The translations under genes were made by a program, and so were the position numbers. Positions 42,513 to 53,590 of a stretch of 64,000 nt of DNA are shown here, piece by piece. Source of the DNA: Crotalaria pallida (lineage: Eukaryota; Streptophyta; Magnoliopsida; Fabales; Fabaceae); assembly GCA_037953625.1 (NCBI GenBank), contig CM075652.1:75049501-75113500 (forward strand), read 5' to 3'. The notes under the pieces were generated by a model. The model did not search any database. It had not been told where the DNA came from and was given only the letters and a program-made list of their open reading frames with translations. Every line of letters starts with the position of its first letter. Position 1 is the stretch's first letter.

Positions 42513-43297
42513 AAGGACTCCAATGAGCACCGGGAGCATCTCAGAATAGTCCTAAGAATCTTGAAGGAGAAACGGTTGTACGCTAAGCTTGCCAAGTGTG
42601 ACTTCTGGCTGGAGAAAGTAAAATTCTTGGGCCATGTGATTGCTAAGGAAGGCATCGTAGTAGATCCTGCAAAAGTGGAGGCCATGTTGGAATGGGAAAG
42701 GCCTAAATCGGTGACGGGGTTCGGAGCTTCCTTGGGATAGCAGGCTATTATCGGAGGTTTATCAAGGATTTTTCTAAGATAGCTTTGCCTTTGACCAAGC
42801 TAACAAGAAAGGAGACGACATTTGATTGGAATCAGAAGTGTGAGCCGAATTTCTTAGAACTCAAAGAAAAGTTGACATCCCCTCCTGTTCTTGTTCTTCC
42901 GGATCCGCAGAAGAATTTTGATGTTTATTGTGATGTCTCAAGGCAAGGATTGGGATGTGTTCTCATGCAAGAAGGAAGGGTGATTGCTTATTCTTCCAGA
43001 CAGTTAAGGCCGCACGAGGAGAACTATCCTACCCATGATTTGGAGCTTGCAGCCGTTGTTTCTGCTCTCAAGATATGGAGGCATTATCTTTATGGAACAA
43101 GGTTCGAGGTGTTTAGTGATCACAAGAGCCTTAAGTATTTGTTCAATCAAAATGAGTTGAACACGAGATAGCGACGATGGATGGAGTTCCTCAAGGATTA
43201 TGATTTTAGTTTGCAATACCATCCCGGCAAGGCTAATGTGGTTGCAGATGCACTTAGTCACAAAGCCCTCCATATCAGTTGCATGATGATTAAGTAA
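42513..43297 (+). pseudogene. RT thumb and RNase H of element D
   Basis: Continues in frame after the TAA (HREHLRIVL, RLYAKLAKCDFWL, FLGHVI). A frameshift lies near 42718 before FLGIAGYYRRFIKDFSK. RNase H follows with FDVYCDVSRQGLGCVLMQ, IAYSSRQLRPHEENYPTHDLE and FSDHKSLKYLF, giving its acidic residues. A TAG at 43169-43171 and a TAA at 43295-43297 interrupt it. Confidence 0.85.
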
Positions 43298-44343
43298 TTG
43301 GAATTGATTGTGGATTTTCGCAATCTCAATCTTGGATTCCAATTCAAGAAAGAGAGCATGAGTGTTGGGATGCTTCAGATCACCAATACTTTCTTGGATG
43401 CAATTCGACAGAAGCAGTTGAAAGATGTTGAATTGCAGGAAATGAAAAGGGAAGCTGTAAGCAGAAATGAGCTTGATTTCCATGAAGGAGCAGATGGAGT
43501 TCTAAGTTTCCGGAATAGGATTTGTGTTCCATCCAATTCCGAGTTGAAAGAAGCTCTTTTAGAAGAGGCACACAAGAGCAAGTTAAGCTTGCATCCAGGA
43601 ACGACGAAGATGTATCAAGATTTAAAGAAGCTGTTCTGGTGGCCCGATATCAAGAAGGATGTAGCAAGTTATGTTGCTAGATGTTTGACTTGTCAAAAGT
43701 CCAAAGTGGAACACCAGAAGCCTGGAGGTGTGTTGCATCCGTTGGAGATTCCAGTGTGGAAGTGGGACAGTATAGCTATGGACTTTGTTTCAGGCTTGCC
43801 AAGAACCACAGCTGGACATGATGCAGTGTGGGCAATTGTGGAGAGATTGACAAAATCTGCGCACTTTCTTCCCATGAATATGAAGTATTCCATGGAGAAG
43901 CTGGCACAGTTGTTCATCCGGGAGATTATCAGGTTGCATGGAGTGCCATCAGATATCATCTTAGATCGTGATCCAAGATTTCTTTCACGATTCTGGCAGA
44001 GTCTTCAGCAAGCTCTAGGAACAGAATTGAAGCTCAGTTCTGCCTATCATCCTCAAACTGATGGACAGACTGAACGGACCATTCAATCCTTAGAATATTT
44101 GCTAAGGACTTTCACTTTGGAGTATCAGAAGAGTTGGGAGCAGCTGTTGCCTTTGGTAGAGTTTACTTATAATAACTCTTACCATTCGAGCATCGAAATG
44201 GCTCCTTATGAAGCTTTGTATAGAAGAAGATGTCGGACTCCCCTATGTTGGTTCCAAGTGGGGGAGAGTCAGTTCATTGGTCCTGATGTTGTCCAGGAGA
44301 CAACGGAGAAGGTGAAAGTGATTCAGGAAAGAATGAAGGCAGC
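43298..44343 (+). pseudogene. Integrase of element D, 3' truncated
   Basis: HHCC zinc domain (EAHKSKLSLHPGTTKMY, CLTCQ) and catalytic core with IAMDFVSGLP, ILDRDPRFLSRFW and QTDGQTERTIQ (D, D, E). The core and part of the C-terminal region (YRRRCRTPLCW) are intact. At about 44343 the frame runs into LTR sequence at position 594 of the LTR, so the end of integrase and any chromodomain are deleted. Confidence 0.9.
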
Positions 44344-46130
44344 CCAAATCACCATAAACCCCAAATATGTGCAATCCTTTATTTGAAGTCTTCTAGTCAT
44401 ACAAGAAGCTTGGAAAAAGACTAAGGGGCAAGGATTAAGGAGCTAGGAGCATTGGTTGGAGCTTTCTCTAGGATTTGTGAGGTTCTCCTCTACCCTCCAA
44501 GAGGTAAGGGGTTTAACTTGGGATTAGTTTAGGGGAAATATTAGAAACTAGTAATTGGAACTTAGTTAGGTATATTTAGATGATTGGTTGTAATTAGGAT
44601 CAAGAGAAAATAGTTTAGTCTAGAAAACCCTAAGTGATGGTATACTATGTATGTAATTGGTTATGTTTAATGCTTTAAATTATGTGTAGTTGATAATTGT
44701 TGCTTTTATGTATGTTGTGAGATCTTGCTAATTATGGACTTGAGTTATTATTAGTTATGCATAACCTAGAGACAAGTAATTTCCAATTGAGTGGAGACAC
44801 TCTAAAATGATTTTTGATAGAACAAAAAGGGCTTCAATCTCAATTGGAAAGTACTTGATTGTTGAATCATGCATGGTGCAAAAGGGGACGTTAGGAGTCG
44901 GGGAAAAACACACGTCTTTTGATTGATGAGGGCAAAAGTAAATTATTAGAATTATTATGGAGAACTTTGATCTTGCACAGGACATGGTTTTGATTCCCGT
45001 GTTGCGGATTGGTTCTATGCAAACTATAATAATTCTATTGCTTTGGCTCCTTTTGTCCAGTCGAGGGTGATTTCTGCTAAAGCCAATTTGGACAAATCAA
45101 CCCAAATTGCACGAGGGACCTTCCTAAGTGGAGGTGAAGTGTTGTGCAAGCGGATATGAGGGACCTTCCTAAGTGGAGGTGAAGTATCCAACTATAGGTT
45201 GAGAAATACTTACTCCTGGTCAGTTTTTCCCCAGAGTGGAGGGTGTATGTGAGGATATGAAATTGTTAATGAAAAGGGAAAAGTAAAGTGTTAAAGTAAA
45301 GTGTTAAAGTGAAAGTGAAAGTGTGGAAGAAGATTGCATAAATGGGTTAATTCAACGAATCCAAACAAATTGCTCAAGTTAAATAAAATGGAATAAATTA
45401 TGTAATATCGGATTCCTGAATTAAAACATTTAAAGTGTGACGTGCATAGTATAGCCATGTAAGTGCATACTGCATTATTATACTAATAGTGTGTATCGTT
45501 TTATAATGATTATTGCCATTGTTAAATTCATTTCTAAAAGTGCTTGATAATATGAGTATGCCTAGTTAAATCTTATTATTATTTTCTAATGTTTTCTCCG
45601 ATCTAAATTCGAGTTACTCACCCTTACATGTTGATATTTTAGGTACGCATTGCGAGGATCCACCTACTGTTCCCTCTGCCGAGGATCACTACACTCCTCC
45701 TGATGGAGTGTAGTTGCATTATCATACTTTGGACTAGCTGCACTCTATAGTTTTATATTTTGATGCTTATACTATGGCTACCATTTTGATGAAAATATTT
45801 ATATGAAATGTGATGGTTGTGAGGATGGCTAATCATCCATTCTTTTGATGTAAATTGTAGTTTTCTTTAAAGCACAACCTATTTTGGAGTGTATGCAAAC
45901 TCTTATAAGTTTTATGGACTTGTAAAACAGATGATTTCATGTTGATGATATTCTCTTATGCTAGTGGGCATAAGTAATGAAAGAATTTGTAATTATAATT
46001 GTCTGGTTTCTGACAGGTTATATAATTAAGTATTGTGGAAAGTCCGATTTATAGACGAACCCTTGCGAAAAAATTTCTTAATTTTTCCTAATTGCATTAA
46101 AATTTATTAGAGTAAAATAGGGGTGTTACA
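44344..46130 (+). repeat. 3' LTR of element D, 5' truncated
   Basis: Begins at CCCAAATCACCATAAACCCC, matching 34884 onward, and ends GGGGTGTTACA. It retains the predicted intron: donor GAG|GTAAGG at 44504 and acceptor TTTTAG|GTACG at 45642 (1,139 nt). A segment beginning GAGGGACCTTCC is tandemly duplicated near 45113-45182 relative to the left LTR. It carries the empty site of S1. Confidence 0.9.
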
Positions 46131-46694
46131 GGGAACTCTATTGGGATTTTCATCCCAAAATTCTGGTTCCATCTGAATGACAGAGATATAATTACCCTTT
46201 TTGTGGTATTTTGTTGGTTCTTTGCTTGTTTGAGGTTGATGGGTTGTTTGGATTTCTTGTTTTGAAGAACTAATTTGTACCTCTTGTTTTGACAAACTAG
46301 TTTGTGGTTTAAGAACTTTGGTGGGTTCATAAACTTGATTTTTTATCCTATCAACAATGAGGGATAGGGGGGAATTGGTGAAATCCATATCATCTTCATC
46401 TGAGGCTTGTTCGACCCATGACTTTTTTGGAAGATGGGTTAGACCTTGATCTAGTAAGACTTCTAAAGTATGGAGTGGGAATCCATAATCTGTTTTGGTT
46501 TGTTTTCCTGTTTGGGTTTTTTGTTTGTTTGGAGACTGAGTTGATGAATCAGTGGTTTGAAGGGTAGATGACCCTTGCTGGGTAGAAGACCCGGGGAGGG
46601 TAGATGACCCTGGTTGTTGATTGAGTGGAACTTCTACAAGATCTTGAATCTTTTTACCTCTGGGGTGACCTCGTCCTCGAGAGGAGGACGACAT
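46131..46694 (-). pseudogene. Pararetrovirus second ORF, N-terminal part
   Basis: ATG at 46694, 16 bases after the stop of the RNase H frame. It starts with a basic, serine/glycine-rich segment (MSSSSRGRGHPRGKK), then a low-complexity region of S, T, Q and G with repeated GSST words, then an acidic patch. Interrupted at the GGGAA duplication by element D; the frame resumes at 34289 without loss of phase. No known domain recognised. Confidence 0.6.
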
Positions 46695-46710
46695 TTTTGA
46701 AATCCTTGTT

Positions 46711-46832
46711 TTAGTTTCCCTGTAAGTATTCACGTGTAAGATAATCAGAGAGAGAATTATTAGTGCCTTTGAGATACTCAATGTCAAAATCAAAAACACT
46801 TAATATAGCTTGCACCAACTTGAATAATAATA
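46711..46832 (-). pseudogene. Pararetrovirus RNase H C-terminus
   Basis: About 38 codons ending at a TAA at 46711-46713. The motif VFDFDIEYLKG followed by SLSDYLTREYLQG is the end of the RNase H domain of Caulimoviridae-type Pol (an FDFEIEHIKG-like block). It starts at an (AT)n run, where the viral sequence ends. Confidence 0.65.
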
Positions 46833-46880
46833 TATATATATATATATTAATATATATATATATATATATATTACATATAT
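46828..46880. repeat. (AT)n-rich tract at pararetrovirus edge
   Basis: Imperfect AT repeats flanking the RNase H fragment. Endogenous caulimovirids are often found next to TA-rich repeats. Confidence 0.85.
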
Positions 46881-46915
46881 ATATAATAATAATAATATTA
46901 TTTTTATTATTAATA

Positions 46916-47806
46916 TTAGGCTTAATTGCATAATTGGTCCTTTATCTTATTTATTATATTCACTTTGGTCCTTTATCTTTTTTTTGTAATTTACTGGTCC
47001 TTTATTTTTTTTAAAAGATTCAGTTTGGTCCTTCCGTTAAAATAAAGTTAAATTAGAAGGAATATTCCCCTTCTAGGCTTAATTGCATAATTGGTCCTTT
47101 ATCTTATTTATTAGATTCGCTTTGGTCCTTTATCTTAATATTCCAAGAATATTCCCTCTTCTTCTTCCTCTTCCTCTGCTCTCTCCTTACAGCGGCGGCA
47201 GCCACCATGGGCTCACACCCTCTTCCCTCGAAAATCATCAAATTTCTTCAACATTCTTCAATTTTTCACGGTTTTTAAGCTTTATTTTCATTATTCCTCA
47301 AACAAATTTGTGTTTTTCGTTCTTTTTTCCTCAAAATCCGAATTCTAGGGTCCCTTTTCTAAAATCTTGGTTATCAACAATGGTCTCCTCCTCTAAACCT
47401 GCTGGAAAACGTGTGAAAACACGTGCAAAACGCTTCAACAACTCCGATTAATTTCTAAAAGGGCGGCGACGGTGGCATGGGCGGTGGCGGCGGCGCCCAT
47501 GGTGGCTGTCGCCGCTGTAAGGAAAGAGCAGAGAAAGAGGAAAAAGAAGAGGGAATATTCTTGGAATATTAAGATAAAGGACCAAAGTGAATCTAATAAA
47601 TAAGATAAATGACCAATTATGCAATTAAGCCTAGAAGGGAAATATTCTTGGAATATTCCTTCTCATTTAACTTTATTTTAACGGAAGGACCAAACTGAAT
47701 CTTTTAAAAAAAAATAAAGGACCAGTAAATTGCAAAAAAAAAAAGATAAAGGACCAAAGTGAATCTAATAAATAAGATAAAGGACCAATTATGCAATTAA
47801 GCCTAA
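46916..47806. mobile_element. Foldback DNA transposon with duplicated termini
   Basis: Long inverted arms of about 300 bp, TTAGGCTTAATTGCATAATTGG at the left and its complement at the right. The terminal motif occurs twice in each arm (46918 and 47075; ends at 47632 and 47804). The flanks TATTAATA and TAGTAATA match at 7 of 8 bases, a possible 8-bp target duplication. The loop (about 47226-47480) has two inverted GGCGGC-rich blocks and about 250 bp of unique sequence, possibly captured. No transposase. Confidence 0.75.
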
Positions 47807-47927
47807 TAGTAATAATAATTAAAATAAGAATAGAATAAGAATTAAAAATATAACTAAGGATAAGATACTCTGAGATAACAAAATATAGTACATAATGATA
47901 AGTAGATAGATAAAACTATTGCAACCA

Positions 47928-48093
47928 ACAAAGTCCAGCACAACTGGTAGATAGTTGGATCCCTTAAGCATGATGTTAGGGTTTCGACTCCTGTCGTGGG
48001 TATGGAAAAAGTTTTGTTGGGAGAGGTTACACCCACTTCAATGATTTCTCTACCTCTAAAAGAATTAGTCTTTGACTGATGGCAAAAAAAAAT
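47928..48093 (+). mobile_element. tRNA-derived SINE
   Basis: A box-like CAGCACAACTGGTAG (47936-47950), B box-like GGTTTCGACTCC (47980-47991), a non-tRNA body and a terminal A9 run followed by TAATAAT. Box spacing of about 45 bp fits RNA polymerase III promoters. Target duplication not clear. Confidence 0.65.
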
Positions 48094-48129
48094 AATACTA
48101 CTGTATAGATGCTCAAGATATGTTTATAC

Positions 48130-48136
48130 ACATACA

Positions 48137-48176
<40 letters not shown>

Positions 48177-48178
48177 TA
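48130..48178. repeat. (AT)n microsatellite
   Basis: Two adjacent AT runs in AT-rich sequence; 48094-48474 otherwise shows no gene. Confidence 0.85.
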
Positions 48179-48474
48179 TTATTAGATTTATAATTAAATA
48201 AAATGTATCTAAAGAGATAATGAGTTAAAATAAATATTAGTGGATTATGAAAAATTATAATCAGATTAAAAATAACATGAATTTGTTGGTCTAAACTATT
48301 AATATATTTTTATAAAATAAATAAGATAATTTAGCACAAAAACTAAGATAATGAGATGAGATTGAAAATAATCGAAAAAGAATATCTGATTAAAAAGAGG
48401 ATAATGTGAAGATAAGATTATGAAGATAATATGTCGACATAAGCATTATTATTGGTTGAGATAAATATTTTCAA

Positions 48475-49228
48475 TTTTTTTTATAATCAACGGGGCTAAA
48501 ACCCCGGATACAACCAAAACAAACTACACTAGTCTAGGGAATGCAATCCCATAAGCATCCTCACACACAAGGTGAAAAAATTAGGCGAACAACAATCTAA
48601 TAAAGTACAACTATAATCACTACCATGACCACAATTCGCAAGAAAATCTGCACACCGATTAGCTTCTCGATAAATGTGACTGAGGGAAATATGTCAATCC
48701 AGCCGCATGAGGTTCCGAATTTCCCGAACTAGGGGAAAACAATGATGAGAGACATCACAATGATTGGTAACAAGAGAGATAGCCACTCTAGAGTCCATCT
48801 CCACCTCCAAAACTGTAATATTTAGATCCCTAGCCATCTTAAGGCCCCATAACAAACCCACAGCTCTGCTTTAGTTGATGAGTAAGAACCAACATTGCAA
48901 TAGAAACCACGCACATACCTACCCGACGCATCTCAAATGATGCCACCACAAGTTGAAGCACGAACGTCCCTTTTGAATGAGTCGTCTATATTAAGCTTGA
49001 ACGAAGCACTTCTAGGAGGGGGTCACACGATTAGCAATTCTGTTTTGGCACCCAAGGAACCAGAAGTACTAGCTGCTATGGACTCTTCAATGAAACGCGC
49101 TTGAGACAGCGCTTGAAGTAATATATCCTAGAACTTCAACCGCACCTGATTAAAGACTAAGTCATTACGAGCTTTCCAAAGCAAAGATACCAGCACACGA
49201 AAGAAAATATTCCATCTACAAGACACAT
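48475..49228 (-). pseudogene. LINE (L1-type) 3' part with RNase H
   Basis: Minus-strand continuation of 52265-51298. After the SIRE LTR the frame resumes with CRWNIFFRVLVSLLWKARND, then an RNase H-like region (SFKLNIDDSFKRD, KAELW) broken by several stops. The poly(T) at 48475-48483 marks the 3' poly(A) tail. Confidence 0.7.
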
Positions 49229-51297
49229 TATTAAATCAAAGGTTTTAATGTCTACAAATATATCATAAGCTCGGTTCTCGGCCAAGGGTTTTGATGAAGA
49301 CAAATGAATCAGCTCGGGCGTACTCGGAAGTTATCAATCCGAGCTATCGCTCAAAGCAGACTCAGTCAGCCGAGAAGAACCTCGAACAGATGACAAGCTC
49401 GGCTCAAGGATGCCAAGTGCGAACAAATGTCAAATGCGGAACAGTCATCAAGCTCGGCGCAGAGCTCGAACAAATGCCAAATGCGAAATAGTCATCAAGC
49501 TCGGCACAAGCTCGAACAGATGCCAAGTGCAACGTTATCAAGCTCGGCTTAAAGCTCGGTGACGATGTCAAGCTCGGACTTTCGTCAAGCTTGGCAACAC
49601 TGCTCATCAAGAAGATTAATTACTCAAGTCACCAAGCTCGGTGAAGTTGTCAAGCTCAAACTTTCTTTAAGCTCGGCAACACTGTTAACCTCAAAGCAGT
49701 TCAGCTTAAGTTCAGACGTGTTCAGAAAGATGTCAAGCTCGAACCAGTTGTCAAGCTCGGCATCACATCAGATCAGCTCAGCTCATATCAGATCCATCAC
49801 TCAAGTCCCCAAGCTCGAATTGAAGAAGTCGGCCTAAAGATCAGCTCGGTCAGCCCAATGAAGTATAACCACTTAAGATCCCAAGCTCGGCTTGAGGAAG
49901 TCAGCCGAAAGATTAGCTCAGTCAGCTCAGCAAAGATAAATCACTCAAGTTCCCAAGCTCGGTTTGAGGAAGTCAGCTCGGTCAGCACAATGAAGAATAA
50001 TCACTCAAGTTGCCAAGCTCGGAGAGATGTCAAGCTCGAACTCGTTGATGAGCTCGGCATCACTATTTATCTTCTTCATCCTTCAGCAGTACGCCGCATG
50101 CACCTCTTCGTCTCTGACATTATAGTACTGTGCATAGCTGGCAAATTTTTTCCTTATCTTTCAGTACCCATATGTCACCATCCTTGAGTTTTCAAAATTG
50201 AAAATCAAATCAGCAATGCAAGAGAGACAAATTTAGAACGTCACAAAGAAGTGGAATCAGGACAAACACATCTCTGAACAAGTGCAGAAATTGCCTAGTA
50301 TATCTGTTGCAAAGGACATACGTATTTTCCACTCTCTCCTACCTCATGCATGCTGAGATCATTATAAAAGGATGGGTTTTCTACTTCAGAACGGAAACAA
50401 GACAGAGAAACAAAAGGAACAAGTACAGAAATTTGAAATCATTCTCTGTTACACAATGAAGCAAAACGCAGAAAAGAGAACGTCAAGAGTTTGAGTGCAA
50501 AAACTGTTATATTCAGAAACCAAGTCTCAAATCGTTCTCTACATACAAAAATCCTTTCTCAAACACTAAACCGAAAACTCTTTTGTTCATCAAACTTTCA
50601 GAATCATACACACTTGAGTTTCGAGTTGGAGCCATCTCTTTCATTCAAACATTTCTTCAAGTCTTGAGGTGTTCTCAAGCAGTGAAAGTCTTGGAAGGTT
50701 TCCAAGCTCGTTCAGGAGGTTCTTGACGATTGAAGTCTTAGGAGGTTCCTGAGCAAAAATCCAAGGATGTTCTTTGGTGCAAATCCTTGAAGGTTTCAAG
50801 GTATCTTGAAGGTTTCAAGACTTGTTAAATTAGGTAGAAGCCAAGAGTTTGGTACTCTCTTGGTGGGATAATTAATCCCTTGTAATTTCTATCAATTTAA
50901 TTTTATTAAAGGCTCCTTAAAGGTTTTAAGGGGGACTGGATGTAGCTCACCGTGTTGGTGGGTGAACTAGTATAAATCTCGGTGTCTCATTTCTCTTTAC
51001 CGCTTTCAGTTTATATTCCGAGCATTTAGTCGGATTTGTTTAACTTATATTGTTCTCGGATAGTGCTAGCAAATTTCCGCTGCAAACCTAATCTTTGAGT
51101 GTGCAGCTCAGATAATTGGTGGTTGGTCTAGATAACCGATTATCGGATATTGCTCGGCCCAAAGTCAGCATTTTCATTTTAACAGCTAGCTTTATCCGAC
51201 CTATTTCAATCACATCGCGAAAAATTGGTATTATTGTTTTCAACTACTATTCACCCCCCTCTAGTAGATTGTTAGGCCGATTGTTGGGTTTCCAACA
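49229..51297 (+). mobile_element. Solo copia (SIRE-like) LTR inside the LINE
   Basis: 2.07 kb flanked by CACAT (49224-49228 and 51298-51302). The first base pair reads TA instead of TG; it ends TTTCCAACA. TATA box TATAAAAG at 50363-50370. The R-U5-like region has GGATGTAGCTCACC, GGGTGAACTAGTATAAATC and a CACCCCCCTCTAG block typical of SIRE-related LTRs. Removing it restores the LINE reading frame across the junction. No internal region remains. Confidence 0.75.
49380..50065 (+). repeat. Degenerate CAAGCTCGG array in SIRE-like LTR
   Basis: More than twenty copies of AAGCTCG or AGCTCGG at irregular 15-45 bp spacing, in the U3 part upstream of the TATA box. Open frames across it are by-products of the repeat. 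Confidence 0.8.
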
Positions 51298-52265
51298 CAC
51301 ATCACCAACAGATTGATTAGTTAGATTATACTCCAGCCAGCTCAAGGTATCAGTTATAAAGAATCTAGCCCAAGCATGATCACCAACCACTATACCCCAA
51401 AGTGCAGAAACCACATCATAACCACAAATTACGTGCATCAACGTTTCTGATGCTTTCTAACAGAGAGGACAACAACTATCACTGGTCATTCTACGACGAA
51501 AACGTTCCATGTTCGTAAGCAACCTCCCATGACTAAGCTTCCATACGATAGAGCAAATGCATTGGTGACCTGGCCAATCCAAAACTAACTCAAAGAGCTT
51601 CTCAACATTGCCACTAGAAAACGACCCATGTTGGTTTAAGATATCATCAACTACAGATGAGATGGAAAACTCGCCGCTGGATTCTTTGGCCCAAGCTATG
51701 TAGTCATCATCAACTGAGGAAGATGGAGGCACCATACTTGTGATGAGGTCCTTAACCTGCGTAGGCATAAATTCATTAAGCACTTCCCAATGCCATCTTT
51801 CATTCTGAACAAAATTAGCCACAGTGTAATTCTCTCCCCATGTGGGCACCACGGCGTCAGAAATATCCTTGAGCGCAGGGACATTAGCTCCAAAACCGAC
51901 AACGTGAACCATTGCCCAAGATCCAATAAGAATTTGCATAAACAAGGCTGTTAGCTTTCACAATGCCTCTCCAGGTTATTGTTGCAGGCATATGAGCAGA
52001 AAGGTTGACTTAGAAAATGTCCCTAACCTTATACTTGACAGCAAGAGCTCTAGCCCACACCAAATTCGGATTCGAAACAAACCACTAGGCCAGCTTTAGC
52101 ATAAACACCTCATTAACCACCCTAAGACTCCTAAACCCCAAACCTCCTTCACACTTAGGAGTGCAAATAATCTCCCAAGATATAAGGTGGCATCGGTGTA
52201 GCTAACTGGAACTCCCCCATATAAAATTCTTGCAAACCTCTCCACTTCATCACACACGGAGGCAA
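51298..52265 (-). pseudogene. LINE (L1-type) RT C-terminus and zf-RVT
   Basis: Minus strand, 5' truncated at about 52265. RT C-terminal region with GGLGFRSLRVVNEVFMLKLA (52090-52170, one stop), then a 163-codon open stretch (51945-51457) ending in the zinc-binding zf-RVT motif WKLSHGRLLTNMERFRRRM and CCPLC. One stop follows near 51457, then CGYDVVSALWG up to the LTR insertion. Typical 3' half of a plant L1 ORF2. Confidence 0.8.
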
Positions 52266-52482
52266 TTTATTTGGATACGAAGAAAAGATTATGAATAATA
52301 GAAATTATTGACAAATATTATTGATATGCAACTAACAACATTGTGTGCTTTATCCATTTATCCTCGTATATAAATAAAGATAATTCATCAATTAGATGCA
52401 AAAAATAATTCTATAAAAAAAAGATGATACGACAATATATAAAAATAATAGAAATAATATTATTTGGCTAGAAGATAATAAT
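52266..52482. other. AT-rich gap
   Basis: No gene or element recognised. Ends in ATAAT, the left target duplication of S3. Confidence 0.5.
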
Positions 52483-53590
52483 TGTAACATCCTGAATTTA
52501 ATATCCAATTTGATTAGAATAATTCTGATTGAAAATAATGGAAATCATATAAATAAGTTGGGACTTATTAAGAGAAAAGCATGTCAAGGTTAGGAGAACC
52601 TTAACAAAGAGTAAGAGAGTTCGAGTATAATTGATCAGACCTCGTTCCGACCAAATTCCATCGTAGCCGACCAACTAGCGACGTGCAGGGTTGCGGACCC
52701 ATCTTAAACAAAGTAAGCAGAGCATAAAACATTAGACCGTTAGGCTATCCCGTAAACTTGAGATAAGCTCGAACCATCGTACCGAACTAGGAGGACTTAT
52801 GTAGAGGACATGTTTCTGAAAACGAACAAATAGTATTGAGCTCGTAAGAAACGACCTCGTCTCGTTTGACAATCCTTGGTAGTGAGTAGCCAAGCATTTC
52901 ACTTTACTGTCTTGTTCCGAGTGGGTGATCCCCAGAAACCGAGCACTGAGATCCTAACACATCAAGCTAGAGCCAAGCACTTACGCTCGAACGAATGACT
53001 CATGCATCACTGTCCACGCCAGTCGTACGTACATCAAAACGTCCCTTTCAATCTCTGTATGTCTTATTCAAATCATTGTTGTCCTTTTCAAATCACTATT
53101 GATGGCTTCCTCAAGAAGCCAATGAATCATAGCCACATGTTCCTAAAGCTTCCCAAAGAAGCTTCTCACCAGGACCACACATTTATTTCAAAAGGGAAAT
53201 AAAAACAAGAACAAGACCAACACACTAACACACGCAATACACATCTTCTTCGTCTACTCCATTTCTTTCTAGGGTTCCAGTGACAAACACCATTCTCACC
53301 ACCTTTACTCACAGACTATTCTCTCATTCTCTACATTCACTAAGCCTTCACCACTTCTAAGAGTCAAAGATCTTTCCCTCCAATATCTCTTAAGCTTAGA
53401 GTTTTTCCTCGGCATTTCGAAGACTCTATTAAGGCGACACCGAAGGTTCAAGGGACAACGGTTTAAGGAGTTCTAACGCGAGAAACAAGGCTCAAACTCA
53501 CAGGACTTCCTTATCTCTCACTGTTTTGAGGTAAGGAATGGGTGTTACCTTAGCTTAGGTTTGGGTTTCTAGTGTGCTCATAATGAGTAC

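Larger units (their letters stand above)
34290..46130 (+). mobile_element. Tekay/Del-like Ty3/gypsy element D, degraded
   Basis: 11.8-kb plus-strand insertion with target duplication GGGAA (34285-34289 and 46131-46135). 5' LTR 34290-40218 (2.3 kb plus solo LTR S1), primer-binding site, gag-protease-RT-RNaseH-integrase remnants (40424-44343), and a 3' LTR whose first about 590 bp are deleted together with the end of integrase and the tract. Termini are TGTAACATCC and GGGGTGTTACA. It broke the second ORF of the pararetrovirus. Confidence 0.9.

Noticed and set aside
49291..50187. Frames across the CAAGCTCGG array
   Set aside because: Repeat translation inside an LTR, no conserved domain.
49223..51302. 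6-bp target duplication ACACAT for the SIRE-like LTR
   Set aside because: CACAT (5 bp) gives an LTR ending CA, as expected for copia; the extra match is chance.
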